From Pseudomonas helleri (lineage in GTDB: Bacteria; Pseudomonadota; Gammaproteobacteria; Pseudomonadales; Pseudomonadaceae): a stretch of 64,000 nt of DNA. Position numbers and translations under genes: made by a program. Under the pieces are notes generated by a model. The model was not told the origin of the DNA. It did no database searches and saw only the letters and a list, made by a program, of their open reading frames with translations. The stretch is from assembly GCF_009600315.1 (NCBI RefSeq), contig NZ_WIWC01000001.1, positions 62,001 to 126,000 of the forward strand. Direction: 5' to 3'. Below are positions 1 through 7,288 of this stretch, one piece after another. Positions within the stretch are counted from its first letter, which is position 1. Each line of letters starts with the position of its first letter.

Positions 1-283
1 CTTTAGCTAAGTCGTCTTCTTGGAGGCGCTCAGGCTTCCTCATTAGAATACTATAATTCATTGGCTCGTTAGAACCCGGATAATCTGTTAGTGTATAGCC
101 TAATGCACCATGATCAATTATACGCTGATAGAATTCTTTAGGGTGACTCCCTCTAACCGTGATGCATGACTTGGATGTTTGCTGATATGCATTTCGATAT
201 TGGCCTTGCCTCTTACTTAATTCAGCTTGGTCAAACTTTGACGGACTGCCTTTGATCACGATCTTATCTGTTTTAGTTGTCAT
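1..283 (-). CDS. Hypothetical island protein, C-terminus outside window
   Basis: I translated this frame by hand: it opens with an ATG at 283 and stays open for 94 codons to the left edge of the window, so the stop is not visible. The protein begins MTTKTDKIVIKGSP and is hydrophilic and rich in Lys, Gln and Tyr, with no membrane segment or motif that I recognise. Its start overlaps the stop of the frame upstream (280-459) as ATGA, which suggests translational coupling in a leftward operon of small genes on the integrated element. Codon use is AT-rich, unlike the chromosomal genes to the right. No function can be assigned. Confidence 0.55.
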   Translation of the reverse strand, partial: MTTKTDKIVIKGSPSKFDQAELSKRQGQYRNAYQQTSKSCITVRGSHPKEFYQRIIDHGALGYTLTDYPGSNEPMNYSILMRKPERLQEDDLAK

Positions 284-459
284 ATAATGATTCTCTCTTG
301 ATTTATTGGTTGTATGGTTGCTTGTAACAGTGCTTGCAAGCTCCTGGGGGGCTCTGCGGGAGCTTCTGCATTGAAATTGATATGCTGGGGTGGGTTAGGC
401 TGTATCGCAGCTCTGAGAGCCTTGTAGATGGATACTGCTTTGTTGAGCGGATTTGTCAG
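280..459 (-). CDS. Possible small gene with non-canonical start or frameshift
   Basis: This minus-strand frame reads with coding-like composition (it includes NPLNKAVSIYKALRAAIQP) and ends in a TGA that overlaps the ATG of the next gene. However, it has no ATG, GTG or TTG start; the first usable codon is a CTG at 459. A well-placed ATG at 474 behind an AGAGGGAG-like Shine-Dalgarno opens a different frame that stops after 26 codons. Either the gene starts at CTG, or a small indel has separated its start from its body. The coordinates given are the open part (59 codons). Function unknown. Confidence 0.3.
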   Translation of the reverse strand: MTNPLNKAVSIYKALRAAIQPNPPQHINFNAEAPAEPPRSLQALLQATIQPINQERIII

Positions 460-464
460 ATAAC

Positions 465-632
465 TTAATTGTCATTACATTGCTCCCTCTCTTTTAGTTT
501 GGTTATAGCTAGATCAACGATTAATTTGCAGTATTCAAACTCTGTCATTCTGGCCTTTGTGTGCTTAGTAGCGGCAACAGCGGGTTGTTTATTGTGCTCA
601 CGAGCGTATGCCATCCTTTCTTTGAAAGTCAT
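465..632 (-). CDS. Small hypothetical protein, 55 aa
   Basis: A 55-residue hydrophilic, basic protein starting MTFKERMAYAREHNKQ. The ATG at 632 has a GGAG eight bases upstream. It lies downstream of the 757-996 gene on the same strand and runs straight into the next small frame, so it is probably part of the same leftward operon. The second half (MTEFEYCKLIVDLAITKLKE) looks like an amphipathic helix. No family is recognised. AT-rich codon use marks it as part of the integrated element. Confidence 0.5.
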   Translation of the reverse strand: MTFKERMAYAREHNKQPAVAATKHTKARMTEFEYCKLIVDLAITKLKEREQCNDN

Positions 633-756
633 TATTTGTACTCCATTTTTGGTTGTTGGAAATGTAGGCCGAGCATTGCGCGAAATGCCATATTGGAAGG
701 CTCTAAACCGGGCCTCTCAGAGCGATGGAAATGGCGCCTTGTAGGGTAGCCTCACT

Positions 757-996
757 TCACTGTTTTTTGTCCGTTTCGACCAATGAATCAAGGAATGCGT
801 GTGAGATTGTCGCAAGCTCGCCCACATCTACCAACAAGCCTTTCTTACGGGCCTTGCTCAATAATCTATAGTACTTATTGAGGGTCATTTCACCGACCTT
901 AATGAATAAAGTCTTGGCTGTATCTGTTGGTTGAGCTGGTGCTGTTACCACTCCCGTTATTAGATTTGATTGTTTATCAACAACAACAAAATTCAT
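757..996 (-). CDS. Small hypothetical island protein, 79 aa
   Basis: The start chosen is the ATG at 996, which forms an ATGA overlap with the stop of the zinc-ribbon gene upstream; an in-frame ATG nine bases earlier is less likely. The protein begins MNFVVVDKQSNLITG and has a basic central segment (LNKYYRLLSKARKKG). It has no membrane segment and no family that I can name. The tight coupling implies that the two proteins are made together. Role unknown; a nucleic-acid or regulatory partner of the zinc-ribbon protein is only a guess. Confidence 0.6.
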   Translation of the reverse strand: MNFVVVDKQSNLITGVVTAPAQPTDTAKTLFIKVGEMTLNKYYRLLSKARKKGLLVDVGELATISHAFLDSLVETDKKQ

Positions 997-1241
997 TGCG
1001 CGCAACCAGACGCACTTGCCACTTTATTGATAATGAATTGATTGATCAGCAATCCCGACATATCAGCTTCATATTTAATCTTTAGGAATTCGCACTTAGG
1101 TACAGTCAGTTTGATTGATACCGCTCGATCTTGCTCTATTCTCCATTTAGCTGCTCTATGCGCCGGTGAACAGAATCGAGCATCGCGGCGTTTGTGTGTA
1201 AGTGATGCGCCACAGTACAGGCACAGTTTTTCGTTGCTCAT
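993..1241 (-). CDS. Small zinc-ribbon-like protein, 82 aa
   Basis: The N-terminus carries CLYCGAS followed sixteen residues later by FCSPAHRAAKWR, i.e. a C-x2-C ... C-x3-H pattern (Cys7, Cys10, Cys24, His28) flanked by basic residues. This is typical of small phage- and island-encoded treble-clef/zinc-ribbon proteins. The start is supported by a strong Shine-Dalgarno (AAGGAGGTG) eight bases before the ATG. It is the first gene of the leftward small-gene operon. A DNA- or RNA-binding role is inferred from the zinc motif and basic character only. Confidence 0.65.
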   Translation of the reverse strand: MSNEKLCLYCGASLTHKRRDARFCSPAHRAAKWRIEQDRAVSIKLTVPKCEFLKIKYEADMSGLLINQFIINKVASASGCAQ

Positions 1242-1306
1242 AGCAATTCACCTCCTTGGAAGGTTAATGGTTTGGGGGATATGTACGTGTTTTATTTAAG
1301 ACAAAA

Positions 1307-1579
1307 TTAAAGCACCAGCAGCCGGGGAGCATGTGGTGCATTAAGTTTGGAGTGTCTTGAAAAAGAAGGTTGTTGTTCAGCAGCGAGAGTGTGAGCAACA
1401 ACATGACCGCATGAGAATTGGGTCATAACTAATTCAGACCGCTCAGCACCAACTAGAAGGTCAGGAATGCGAGGGTCTAAAAAGAGTTCTTCTTTATATG
1501 TACCATTGTATATTAATTGATGGTAATTGTCAATAGGTCGAGCATATTTAATAGAACTAATCAATGATAAATCCGCCAT
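1307..1579 (-). CDS. Hypothetical island protein, 90 aa
   Basis: A 90-codon frame beginning MADLSLISSIKYARPIDNYH, with codon use like its AT-rich neighbours. The Shine-Dalgarno before the ATG is weak. It lies 65 bases upstream of the zinc-ribbon gene on the same strand, and its start faces that of a tiny rightward frame at 1618 with only 38 bases between them. No recognisable domain. It may be real, but the support is composition and length only. Confidence 0.4.
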   Translation of the reverse strand: MADLSLISSIKYARPIDNYHQLIYNGTYKEELFLDPRIPDLLVGAERSELVMTQFSCGHVVAHTLAAEQQPSFSRHSKLNAPHAPRLLVL

Positions 1580-1617
1580 CTTTTACTTGGGGCGTAGGAT
1601 TCGTCTCATTGAAGGGG

Positions 1618-1662
1618 ATGACCGTTAAAGAGTCATACTTAGGAGTAAAGTATGACCGTTAA
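1618..1662 (+). CDS. Possible 14-codon leader peptide
   Basis: An ATG preceded directly by GAAGGGG opens a 14-codon frame (MTVKESYLGVKYDR) whose TAA overlaps the start region of the next frame (ATG at 1652). The Shine-Dalgarno lies almost on top of the ATG, so initiation here is doubtful. It arises because the start region of the downstream gene is duplicated. If translated, it could couple to or attenuate the downstream gene. Confidence 0.25.
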   Translation: MTVKESYLGVKYDR

Positions 1663-1671
1663 AGAGTCATA
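1618..1671 (+). repeat. Two exact 20-bp direct repeats, 34-bp period
   Basis: Positions 1618-1637 and 1652-1671 are identical over 20 bases, each starting with ATGACCGTT and ending in GTCATA. Each copy contains a start codon, so the first makes a 14-codon frame and the second starts a 46-codon gene. The 34-bp period is not a multiple of three. Confidence 0.9.
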
Positions 1672-1792
1672 TATATGGGACAAAAAGCGTCATTATAGAG
1701 ATAGATTGATTAATCTAGACAAAATCAATGAGATAGAACAGCAAGAGCAAGAGCAAGATCAAGATCAAGATCAGGAGCTGCCGGACACATGA
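1652..1792 (+). CDS. Small Gln/Glu/Asp-rich protein, 46 aa
   Basis: This frame starts at an ATG six bases behind a perfect AGGAG and encodes 46 residues: a basic N-terminal part (MTVKESYIWDKKRHYRDRL) followed by a run of alternating Gln with Glu or Asp. The run is made by CAAGAG and CAAGAT repeat units, which could vary in number by slippage. The strong Shine-Dalgarno favours a real gene. Charge segregation (basic head, acidic tail) is seen; no function is known. Confidence 0.45.
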   Translation: MTVKESYIWDKKRHYRDRLINLDKINEIEQQEQEQDQDQDQELPDT

Positions 1793-1850
1793 ATCAGGAT
1801 GATTGAACACTGTATGTATGCTGTGCCGAGTGCACAGGAGAAGGTATGCT

Positions 1851-2093
1851 CTTGATCTTACGATCACAGCCCCACCACAAGGCTTTACGCCTTGCCACTC
1901 CACCAATCAATCTGCCATGCAGGCAGAAAGGCTTGTAAGCTTTTGATCTTGATTGTTAGTGTGTGTGGCATACCATGTGGTAACCACATGAATAGAGATC
2001 AAGATCTAAAGCAAGGCTTTGTCTGTGGTGACAAATGATTGGGTACAGCGTAAGGCGAAAGCCTTGTGGTGGGGCTGTGACCGTAAGGTCAAG
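1851..2093. repeat. Large imperfect palindrome of hairpin-rich arms
   Basis: The segment 1851-1894 recurs in inverted orientation at 2050-2093 with two substitutions and one indel over about 44 bases. Inside lie a second inverted pair (1945-1953 with 1998-2006) and a central perfect hairpin with a 7-bp stem (1974-1980 with 1984-1990, loop TAA). Each outer arm itself folds: on the plus strand the right arm has AAGGC-GAAA-GCCTT and GACC-GTAA-GGTC, stems closed by GNRA-type loops. More hairpins flank it (1821-1837 and about 2104-2123). No gene explains the region 1793-2407. It may be a structured RNA pair, a transfer or replication origin, or a REP-like element. Confidence 0.75.
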
Positions 2094-2188
2094 GGCATAG
2101 TCTTACATGCTTTAGCATGTAATATACACCTATACGCATTCCATGATTAACGTCACACATTAGGCCAGGAATGCGAATTGCAAGCAAT

Positions 2189-2214
2189 AAAAAAGCCCTC
2201 GGTTAAGAGGGCTT
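2189..2214 (-). terminator. Rho-independent terminator after integrase
   Basis: Read on the minus strand, an 8-bp GC-rich stem (AAGCCCTC with GAGGGCTT, 6-base loop) is followed by a T run at 2194-2189. It lies about 200 bases downstream of the integrase stop and should end leftward transcription. Confidence 0.7.
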
Positions 2215-2407
2215 GATTGTCATATACAGATTGTGTTTATTGCTAACGCAATAGCGAAGCATATAAGAACCATTGGGAGCATAGGTAAGGGCGGATAAGA
2301 GCATTATACACATGTTTTTGCGGTTCTGTCAATAGTCTTAGATGGTTTTATAGAAATAAGTCATAATAAAATCAGGCCCGATGGTGATTGTTTTTGCTTG
2401 GGCGCTT

Positions 2408-3931
2408 TCACTGAAAGCTGTAAGAAAGCAGATTTATAGCATCTTGTTTCTGCTTGGGGCTGGCGCCTTCATCGTAAACATCGAATGTCACCAAGCCAGT
2501 TTCATGGCCCACGATGTTGGCAACGGTGGGGCCGGGTACTCCGGCACGAAGGAGGAGGGTGATTACCATTGCCCGAACGCTGTGGAATACATGACGACTG
2601 CCAAAGCCTTGTGCTGTTTTCAGCCTACTAAATGCCTTGCTGTGTGGGTCAGACCTAATCCCGTACTTGTTACCTGACGAGCTTGGAAGCAGAAAGCCGT
2701 CAGTGCTCTTGTCTATGAGTCGATCAACAACTTCTGCCAGTGACGGGTGGATGGGGATCTCTCGGATGCCAGCTACCGTCTTACTGTCAGTGATCTTGAA
2801 GGTTCTGATGCCTTCCACAGTGACTATCGAATCCTTGCGAAGCTGGGCAATTTCCTCAATGCGGCAGCCTGTGTAAGAGCCAAGCATTATTAGGTCGCAC
2901 AGTGTGCCGTTCCCGCTCAATTTGGCGGCGGCGTAAAGGCTTTCAATCTCTTCTGCTGTGAATGCCTTTCGAGCTGACTCAGCTTTATCTTTAGCACGTA
3001 CCTTCGGGAGTTCTTGCCCTGTGAAGGGGCTGTCTTTCTCTGAGTAGTCGCTCCGCCAGTGGGAATCGTGTTTGATTGCCCACTTCCAGAACGTGGAGCC
3101 TGCCAACAAGTATTGAGCCTTCGTCTTGCTGGATAGACTCATTGTGTCGAGCCAAGCAGCCACAGTTGCACGTGTCAGAGGTGAGCCTTGATCCCGTAGG
3201 TAATCAGACAGTTTTTTGAGCTTGCTTTCCTGTTGGTCGATGGTCTTGTCTGCCACCTCTGACTTCACTCTGTACGAGCGAAAGGCTTTTAGGCGAGGGG
3301 CAGTGATTGGCGACACTGGTTTGTATGAGGTTGGTGTATACATGATTTCAGTTGCTTCGATAGCCTCGGTCGGTGTGAGGCTAAAGAGTCGCTTTGTAAC
3401 CTGTGACATTACGTCCCTTGTGATTTCCGCAGTTGCTTGGACTTCATCGAGCAGCGTCAGAGGTTTTTGGGACAGGAGGGTGCTCAAGCGCTCTACTAGG
3501 CCTTCAGCACCTGCGTCCTCTAAAGACTGGGCGTCCCTAATGATTTCGGCTCTGTCTCTTTCGAATTGTTCAAGACGAACTGCGGTCTCCTCTGGTGTCT
3601 CCTCGGGTGCTTTCACTTTACCCTTGGGTTGGCTCTTAACAGCCTCCAGAAGCCTGTCATCAATCTGACTATCAATCTCCAGACTTGCCTTTGCCAAGTT
3701 CGCTCGCCATTGTTCACGAGCTTCCATTCCCTGTTCTCGTGCTGCGCGAATGTCAGCTTTCCACTGAGCGAGGATAGGAAGTCGCTTGTCCATAGCCTCG
3801 GCCTTGTTGCTGGTGCCAGTAGTCTTGATCAGCTTTGCCTTTCCATCAAATGCCTTACGAACATCGGCAGGCACCGCCATGCGGACATACCAAGTGCTTT
3901 GTCCTGACTTTTGTACAAGGTGGGTGGCCAT
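2408..3931 (-). CDS. Site-specific tyrosine integrase (DUF6538-type N-terminus)
   Basis: A 507-residue phage/island integrase that catalyses recombination between attP and attB. The N-terminus (MATHLVQKSGQSTWYVRMAVP) matches the DUF6538 arm-binding type, a central SAM-like core-binding region lies around residues 210-310, and the catalytic domain carries Arg357 (TGCRIEE), His450 and Arg453 (HSVR), His476 (VGHETG) and the nucleophile Tyr486. I chose the ATG at 3931 because the frame upstream opens only with a GTG and adds eight residues outside the family pattern. The gene reads away from the attachment site 100 bp to its right, the usual arrangement for an element in a tRNA gene. It appears intact. 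Confidence 0.93.
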   Translation of the reverse strand: MATHLVQKSGQSTWYVRMAVPADVRKAFDGKAKLIKTTGTSNKAEAMDKRLPILAQWKADIRAAREQGMEAREQWRANLAKASLEIDSQIDDRLLEAVKSQPKGKVKAPEETPEETAVRLEQFERDRAEIIRDAQSLEDAGAEGLVERLSTLLSQKPLTLLDEVQATAEITRDVMSQVTKRLFSLTPTEAIEATEIMYTPTSYKPVSPITAPRLKAFRSYRVKSEVADKTIDQQESKLKKLSDYLRDQGSPLTRATVAAWLDTMSLSSKTKAQYLLAGSTFWKWAIKHDSHWRSDYSEKDSPFTGQELPKVRAKDKAESARKAFTAEEIESLYAAAKLSGNGTLCDLIMLGSYTGCRIEEIAQLRKDSIVTVEGIRTFKITDSKTVAGIREIPIHPSLAEVVDRLIDKSTDGFLLPSSSGNKYGIRSDPHSKAFSRLKTAQGFGSRHVFHSVRAMVITLLLRAGVPGPTVANIVGHETGLVTFDVYDEGASPKQKQDAINLLSYSFQ

Positions 3932-4028
3932 GCTGTAAATCTCTGATTTGACCACTCAGTTTGACCACTCTTGGCCTTAAAGGTCAATGTATTCAGTGTT
4001 TGTTGGCCCATATGGCTGTTTTCTGAGA

Positions 4029-4046
4029 GTCCCTATCTCTCCGCCA
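4029..4046 (+). other. Probable attR: 3' end of a tRNA-Ser gene
   Basis: The sequence GTCCCTATCTCTCCGCCA matches the 3' half of the T stem, the acceptor strand, the discriminator G and the encoded CCA of a bacterial tRNA-Ser. No 5' part of a tRNA precedes it; instead integrase sequence does. It is followed by a strong terminator. This is the expected junction left when an element integrates into the 3' end of tRNA-Ser. The intact tRNA should then lie left of this window. Confidence 0.65.
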
Positions 4047-4056
4047 TTATTTGAAA

Positions 4057-4089
4057 AGCCCCGCAGATTAACGTCTGCGGGGCTTTTTT
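4057..4089 (+). terminator. Rho-independent terminator of the tRNA-Ser locus
   Basis: A perfect 10-bp stem (4058-4067 with 4074-4083), a 6-base loop and six Ts follow the tRNA 3' fragment directly. It was presumably the original terminator of the tRNA transcript and now sits on the chromosomal side of the junction. Confidence 0.85.
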
Positions 4090-4110
4090 GTTTCCGGGAT
4101 TTGACCACTC

Positions 4111-4505
4111 CCATTCCATCTTCGACAAATATTCAGGTGTAAAAGTGGAACTGTCCGGCCAAGTACCGTCCTTGCAAATAATTGGATTCCTTCATAGGCA
4201 AGGGTGAGATTATCGCCCCTATCTGTCTTACAACAATAATTATGAGGAGTTTCAGGTTCGCGGTTATCTCAACCAAGGCAGGCGAGTTTTCAGGCCTGTA
4301 GGTGGCTACTGCGTTTCATCTCGATACGGCCCCGCGCTCACTCGAAAAATTCGTCTACATATCCCCCTCTTCTGGCCAGGGCGTTAAGCGACCTGTTCAA
4401 ATGCAACGCTCTTAAGTACTGACACACATTACAACGATCAAAAATTGACTGGCGATCTATCACGACACAGTCTATCGGCTCCATTTTTTGCACAGAAGAC
4501 AGGCT
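4111..4505. other. Intergenic region, no gene seen
   Basis: About 395 bases lie between the terminator and the hydrolase start. Both strands carry frequent stops and only short unsupported frames. The hydrolase promoter should lie here, but no clear -35/-10 pair could be assigned. Confidence 0.5.
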
Positions 4506-5318
4506 ATGCCTTTCGTAATAGTTGATGGACAACCCCTTCACTACATAGATCAAGGTTCCGGTCCGACCGTACTGCTGGCCGGCAGCTATCTGTGGGACCA
4601 GGCCATGTGGGCACCGCAGATTAGCGCGCTCTCGCAACAGTATCGAGTGCTTGCCTTGGACCTCTGGGGCCATGGCCAATCCGGAAAACTTCCCGACAGC
4701 ACCACGTCGTTGGATGATGTGGCGCGTCAGGCTCTAACACTGCTTGATCATCTGGGTATCGATCAGGTGACTCTGGTCGGGTTGTCGGTAGGTGGCATGT
4801 GGGGCGTGCGTTTGGCACTGTTGGCACCGCAGAGGCTCAACGGCCTGGTGCTGATGGATACCTACGTCGGCGTTGAACCCGAGCCGACTCGCCAATACTA
4901 TTTCTCATTGTTAAAACAGATCGAAGACTCCGGTGAGGTCGCAGCGCATCTGCTGGACATCGTGGTGCCGATTTTCTTCCGTCCGGGCATCGATCCGCAG
5001 TCGGCGCTGTATCAGGATTTTCGCGCGTCATTGGCGGCGTTACCTGCTGGACGTCTGCGTGAAAGCATCGTCCCGATGGGACGAATGACATTCGGACGGG
5101 ATGACCAGTTGGCACGCCTGGGCGAATTGAATTCTGAAACCACGCTGGTGATGTGTGGCGATCAGGACAAGCCACGGCCGCCGTCGGAAGCTCAGGAAAT
5201 GGCCAAGTTGATCGGATGCCCTTGTGTGATAGTGCCGGAGGCGGGGCATATCTCCAATCTGGAGAATCCGGGGTTTGTGACGCAGACGTTACTGAAGTTT
5301 TTGGCAGAGAGAAATTAG
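4506..5318 (+). CDS. Alpha/beta-fold hydrolase
   Basis: A 270-residue single-domain alpha/beta hydrolase, probably a cytoplasmic esterase or lactonase. The nucleophile elbow is GLSVGG with Ser94; the acid is likely in CGDQDK (Asp219 or Asp221) and the base is His248 in EAGH. The oxyanion region near LAGSYLWDQ replaces the common HGFP. The start is the ATG at 4506 (MPFVIVDGQP); the frame extends upstream only through a TTG with no family similarity. It is a single gene that converges on pirin and shares a terminator with it. Substrate unknown. Confidence 0.9.
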   Translation: MPFVIVDGQPLHYIDQGSGPTVLLAGSYLWDQAMWAPQISALSQQYRVLALDLWGHGQSGKLPDSTTSLDDVARQALTLLDHLGIDQVTLVGLSVGGMWGVRLALLAPQRLNGLVLMDTYVGVEPEPTRQYYFSLLKQIEDSGEVAAHLLDIVVPIFFRPGIDPQSALYQDFRASLAALPAGRLRESIVPMGRMTFGRDDQLARLGELNSETTLVMCGDQDKPRPPSEAQEMAKLIGCPCVIVPEAGHISNLENPGFVTQTLLKFLAERN

Positions 5319-5390
5319 TCTGTCTAGCAGGCGCATAGGCTGGAAATATCTATAGCCTTGGGGAAGTGGCCCCATCCTTCCTAAACATAA

Positions 5391-5427
5391 AAAAACCCCT
5401 GAAAGGATGTACCCTTCAGGGGTTTTT
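5391..5427. terminator. Bidirectional terminator between hydrolase and pirin
   Basis: A 13-bp stem (5391-5403 with 5415-5427) has As on the left and Ts on the right, so it works in both directions. It separates the convergent hydrolase and pirin genes. Confidence 0.85.
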
Positions 5428-5462
5428 GTGTATCGCCGCTGTATGCCAATCGACACATACCT

Positions 5463-6185
5463 TCACGGCATTTGCGGCAGTTCTTGTGGCCGCAAGTCGA
5501 ACACCAGCACTTCGGCGTTAACGCCATTGCTCAGCGTCAGCACCTGTTCTTCACGTACCCGAACCCCGTCGCCTTCTTGCAGCGGCACGCCGTTGAGCTC
5601 GACGCTGCCGCTGGCTACATGCACATAAGCGTAACGATTGGCCGCGAGTTCCAGGGTGGCGCTTTCATTACCATCGATCAGGGCCGCATACACACGGGCA
5701 TCCTGGCGCACGCGCAGCGAACCGTTGTCGCCCTCAGGCGAGATGATCAGTTGCAGACGTCCGCGTTTCTTTTCGGCGCTGAAGTGCTCCTGTTGATAGC
5801 GCGGTTCGGCGCCGCTGACGTCAGGCACGATCCAGATTTGCAAAAAGTGCACAGGCTGAGTAGTCGAGTGGTTATATTCGCTGTGCGCCACGCCACTGCC
5901 TGCGCTCATCAACTGCACGTCACCCGGACGGATCACCGAGCCGGTGCCCAGTGTGTCCTTGTGTTCCAGAGCGCCTTCAAGGACGTAGGAAAATATTTCC
6001 ATGTCGCGGTGCGGGTGTTGACCAAAACCTTTGCCTGCGGCTACACGGTCATCGTTGATCACCAGCAGGTCGGAAAATCCTTGTTCGTTCGAGTTGCGAT
6101 AGTTGGCAAACGAGAACGTGTGGAAAGACTTCAACCAACCGTGATCGGCTGCGCCGCGATCCGAAGCTTTACGAAGAGTCAGCAT
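5463..6185 (-). CDS. Pirin family protein (bicupin)
   Basis: A 240-residue pirin of the YhhW/quercetinase-like type. The N-terminal cupin carries the complete metal-binding set: His57 and His59 (GQHPHRD) and His101 and Glu103 (VAHSEYN). The C-terminal cupin lacks these residues. Some members of the family cleave quercetin; others act as redox-sensing regulators, so the substrate is open. The ATG at 6185 has AGGAG eight bases upstream. It faces the GlxA-type regulator across about 150 bp, so that regulator may control it. Confidence 0.92.
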   Translation of the reverse strand: MLTLRKASDRGAADHGWLKSFHTFSFANYRNSNEQGFSDLLVINDDRVAAGKGFGQHPHRDMEIFSYVLEGALEHKDTLGTGSVIRPGDVQLMSAGSGVAHSEYNHSTTQPVHFLQIWIVPDVSGAEPRYQQEHFSAEKKRGRLQLIISPEGDNGSLRVRQDARVYAALIDGNESATLELAANRYAYVHVASGSVELNGVPLQEGDGVRVREEQVLTLSNGVNAEVLVFDLRPQELPQMP

Positions 6186-6337
6186 GATGAAATCTCCTAT
6201 GGGGACGTTGATTCGTCCGAGTAAGGAGAAGGTTAATGGTTATTCATGCGTGCAATAAGTAGGTGAAAATTGTAAGACTGTCGTTTTCAGGTTGACAATC
6301 AGTGGCGACGAATTTTTGGATAAAGGCGATCTACCCG

Positions 6338-7288
6338 ATGAAAACCGTGGCAATGGTGTTGTTCCCCAATTTTCTTCTGCTCGATATGGCGGGCCCTATG
6401 GAAGTGTTTTCCATTGCCAATCGTTATTTACATCCCGATAAGCACTATGAACTGACCACCATTGGCACCGAACCTGGGCTGCTGCGTGCTTCCTGCGGCA
6501 TCAACGTACAGGCGGATCTGCACATGGATCAGGCGGTCGAGTCCTATGATTTGTTACTGGTACCGGGCGGGCCGTGTGCCTATAACGAAAAACCGCCTTT
6601 GTTGCTGCACTGGCTCAGAGGCGCAGTCACTCGGGCCGGTCAGTACGGTTCGATTTGCACCGGGGCTTTTGTGTTGGGCTTTGCCGGTTTACTCGACGGC
6701 TTTCGTGTCACCACTCATTGGCATTACACCGAGCGGCTGATCAAGGCTTTTCCGGCAGCCAGTGTGGAGATCGATCAGATTTTCGTGCAGGACCGTCAAT
6801 TGATTACATCAGGCGGCGTCACGGCCGGCATTGACCTCGCGCTGTCGGTGGTCAGTAACGACCACGGTAAAAAAGTCGCTCAGGATGTCGCCAAGGTGTT
6901 GCTGGTAGTGATGAAACGCCAGGGCGGACAGGCGCAGTTCAGTCCATTGATGGCGGCAATTGGGCCACATGAAACGACAATCACCCGGGTTCAGCAGCAG
7001 GTACTGGAGCAGCTCGATCAGACGTTCACTGTCGAATCGCTGGCACGGATGGCCAGTATGAGCCCGCGTCATTTCGCCAGAGTGTTCGCACAAGAGGTCG
7101 GCATGACCCCAATGGCGTTTATCCAGAGCGTGCGTATCGATTACGCCCGACAGTTGCTGGAGACCAGTGATTTGCCTTTAAAAACAGTGGCTTTTAAAAG
7201 CGGTTTCGGCAGCGTACGGCATATGCGGTTTCTGTTGAATGAACGGCTTGGTCTGACTCCGGCCCAATACCGGGAGCAGTTCAGCTAG
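6338..7288 (+). CDS. GlxA-type AraC-family transcriptional regulator
   Basis: A 316-residue regulator with an N-terminal DJ-1/PfpI-like domain (MKTVAMVLFPNFLLLDM, with the SICTGAFVLG nucleophile-elbow-like segment) and a C-terminal AraC HTH pair over roughly the last 90 residues (SLARMASMSPRHFARVF ... PAQYREQF). Members of this group often control amino-compound or stress genes. I chose the ATG at 6338; an in-frame GTG 36 bases upstream adds an unrelated peptide. It is divergent from pirin, its most obvious candidate target. Ligand unknown. Confidence 0.9.
   Translation: MKTVAMVLFPNFLLLDMAGPMEVFSIANRYLHPDKHYELTTIGTEPGLLRASCGINVQADLHMDQAVESYDLLLVPGGPCAYNEKPPLLLHWLRGAVTRAGQYGSICTGAFVLGFAGLLDGFRVTTHWHYTERLIKAFPAASVEIDQIFVQDRQLITSGGVTAGIDLALSVVSNDHGKKVAQDVAKVLLVVMKRQGGQAQFSPLMAAIGPHETTITRVQQQVLEQLDQTFTVESLARMASMSPRHFARVFAQEVGMTPMAFIQSVRIDYARQLLETSDLPLKTVAFKSGFGSVRHMRFLLNERLGLTPAQYREQFS

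Larger units (their letters stand above)
3947..4110 (+). repeat. Three copies of TTTGACCACTC around the att site
   Basis: The 11-mer occurs exactly at 3947-3957, 3960-3970 and 4100-4110. The first two lie just upstream of the integrase start and the third lies beyond the tRNA terminator. Repeats of this sort next to an integrase may be arm-type binding sites. The third copy lies outside the presumed core and is hard to place if the element ends at 4046. Confidence 0.6.

Noticed and set aside
1741..1770. Tandem CAAGAG/CAAGAT units as a possible CRISPR-like or iteron array.
   Set aside because: The units are contiguous 6-mers with no spacers and lie in frame inside a small gene, so a coding microsatellite explains them.
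1715..1906. A 63-codon minus-strand frame with a Leu/Ile run at its end.
   Set aside because: The hydrophobic run is the reverse reading of the CAAGAG/CAAGAT repeat, and the frame crosses into the palindrome.
3216..3907. Two plus-strand frames across the integrase gene.
   Set aside because: They are antisense to an integrase with all catalytic residues intact and have no start signals.
4029..4046. The junction as the 3' end of tmRNA.
   Set aside because: The bases before CCA match a tRNA-Ser acceptor and T stem rather than the tmRNA 3' end.
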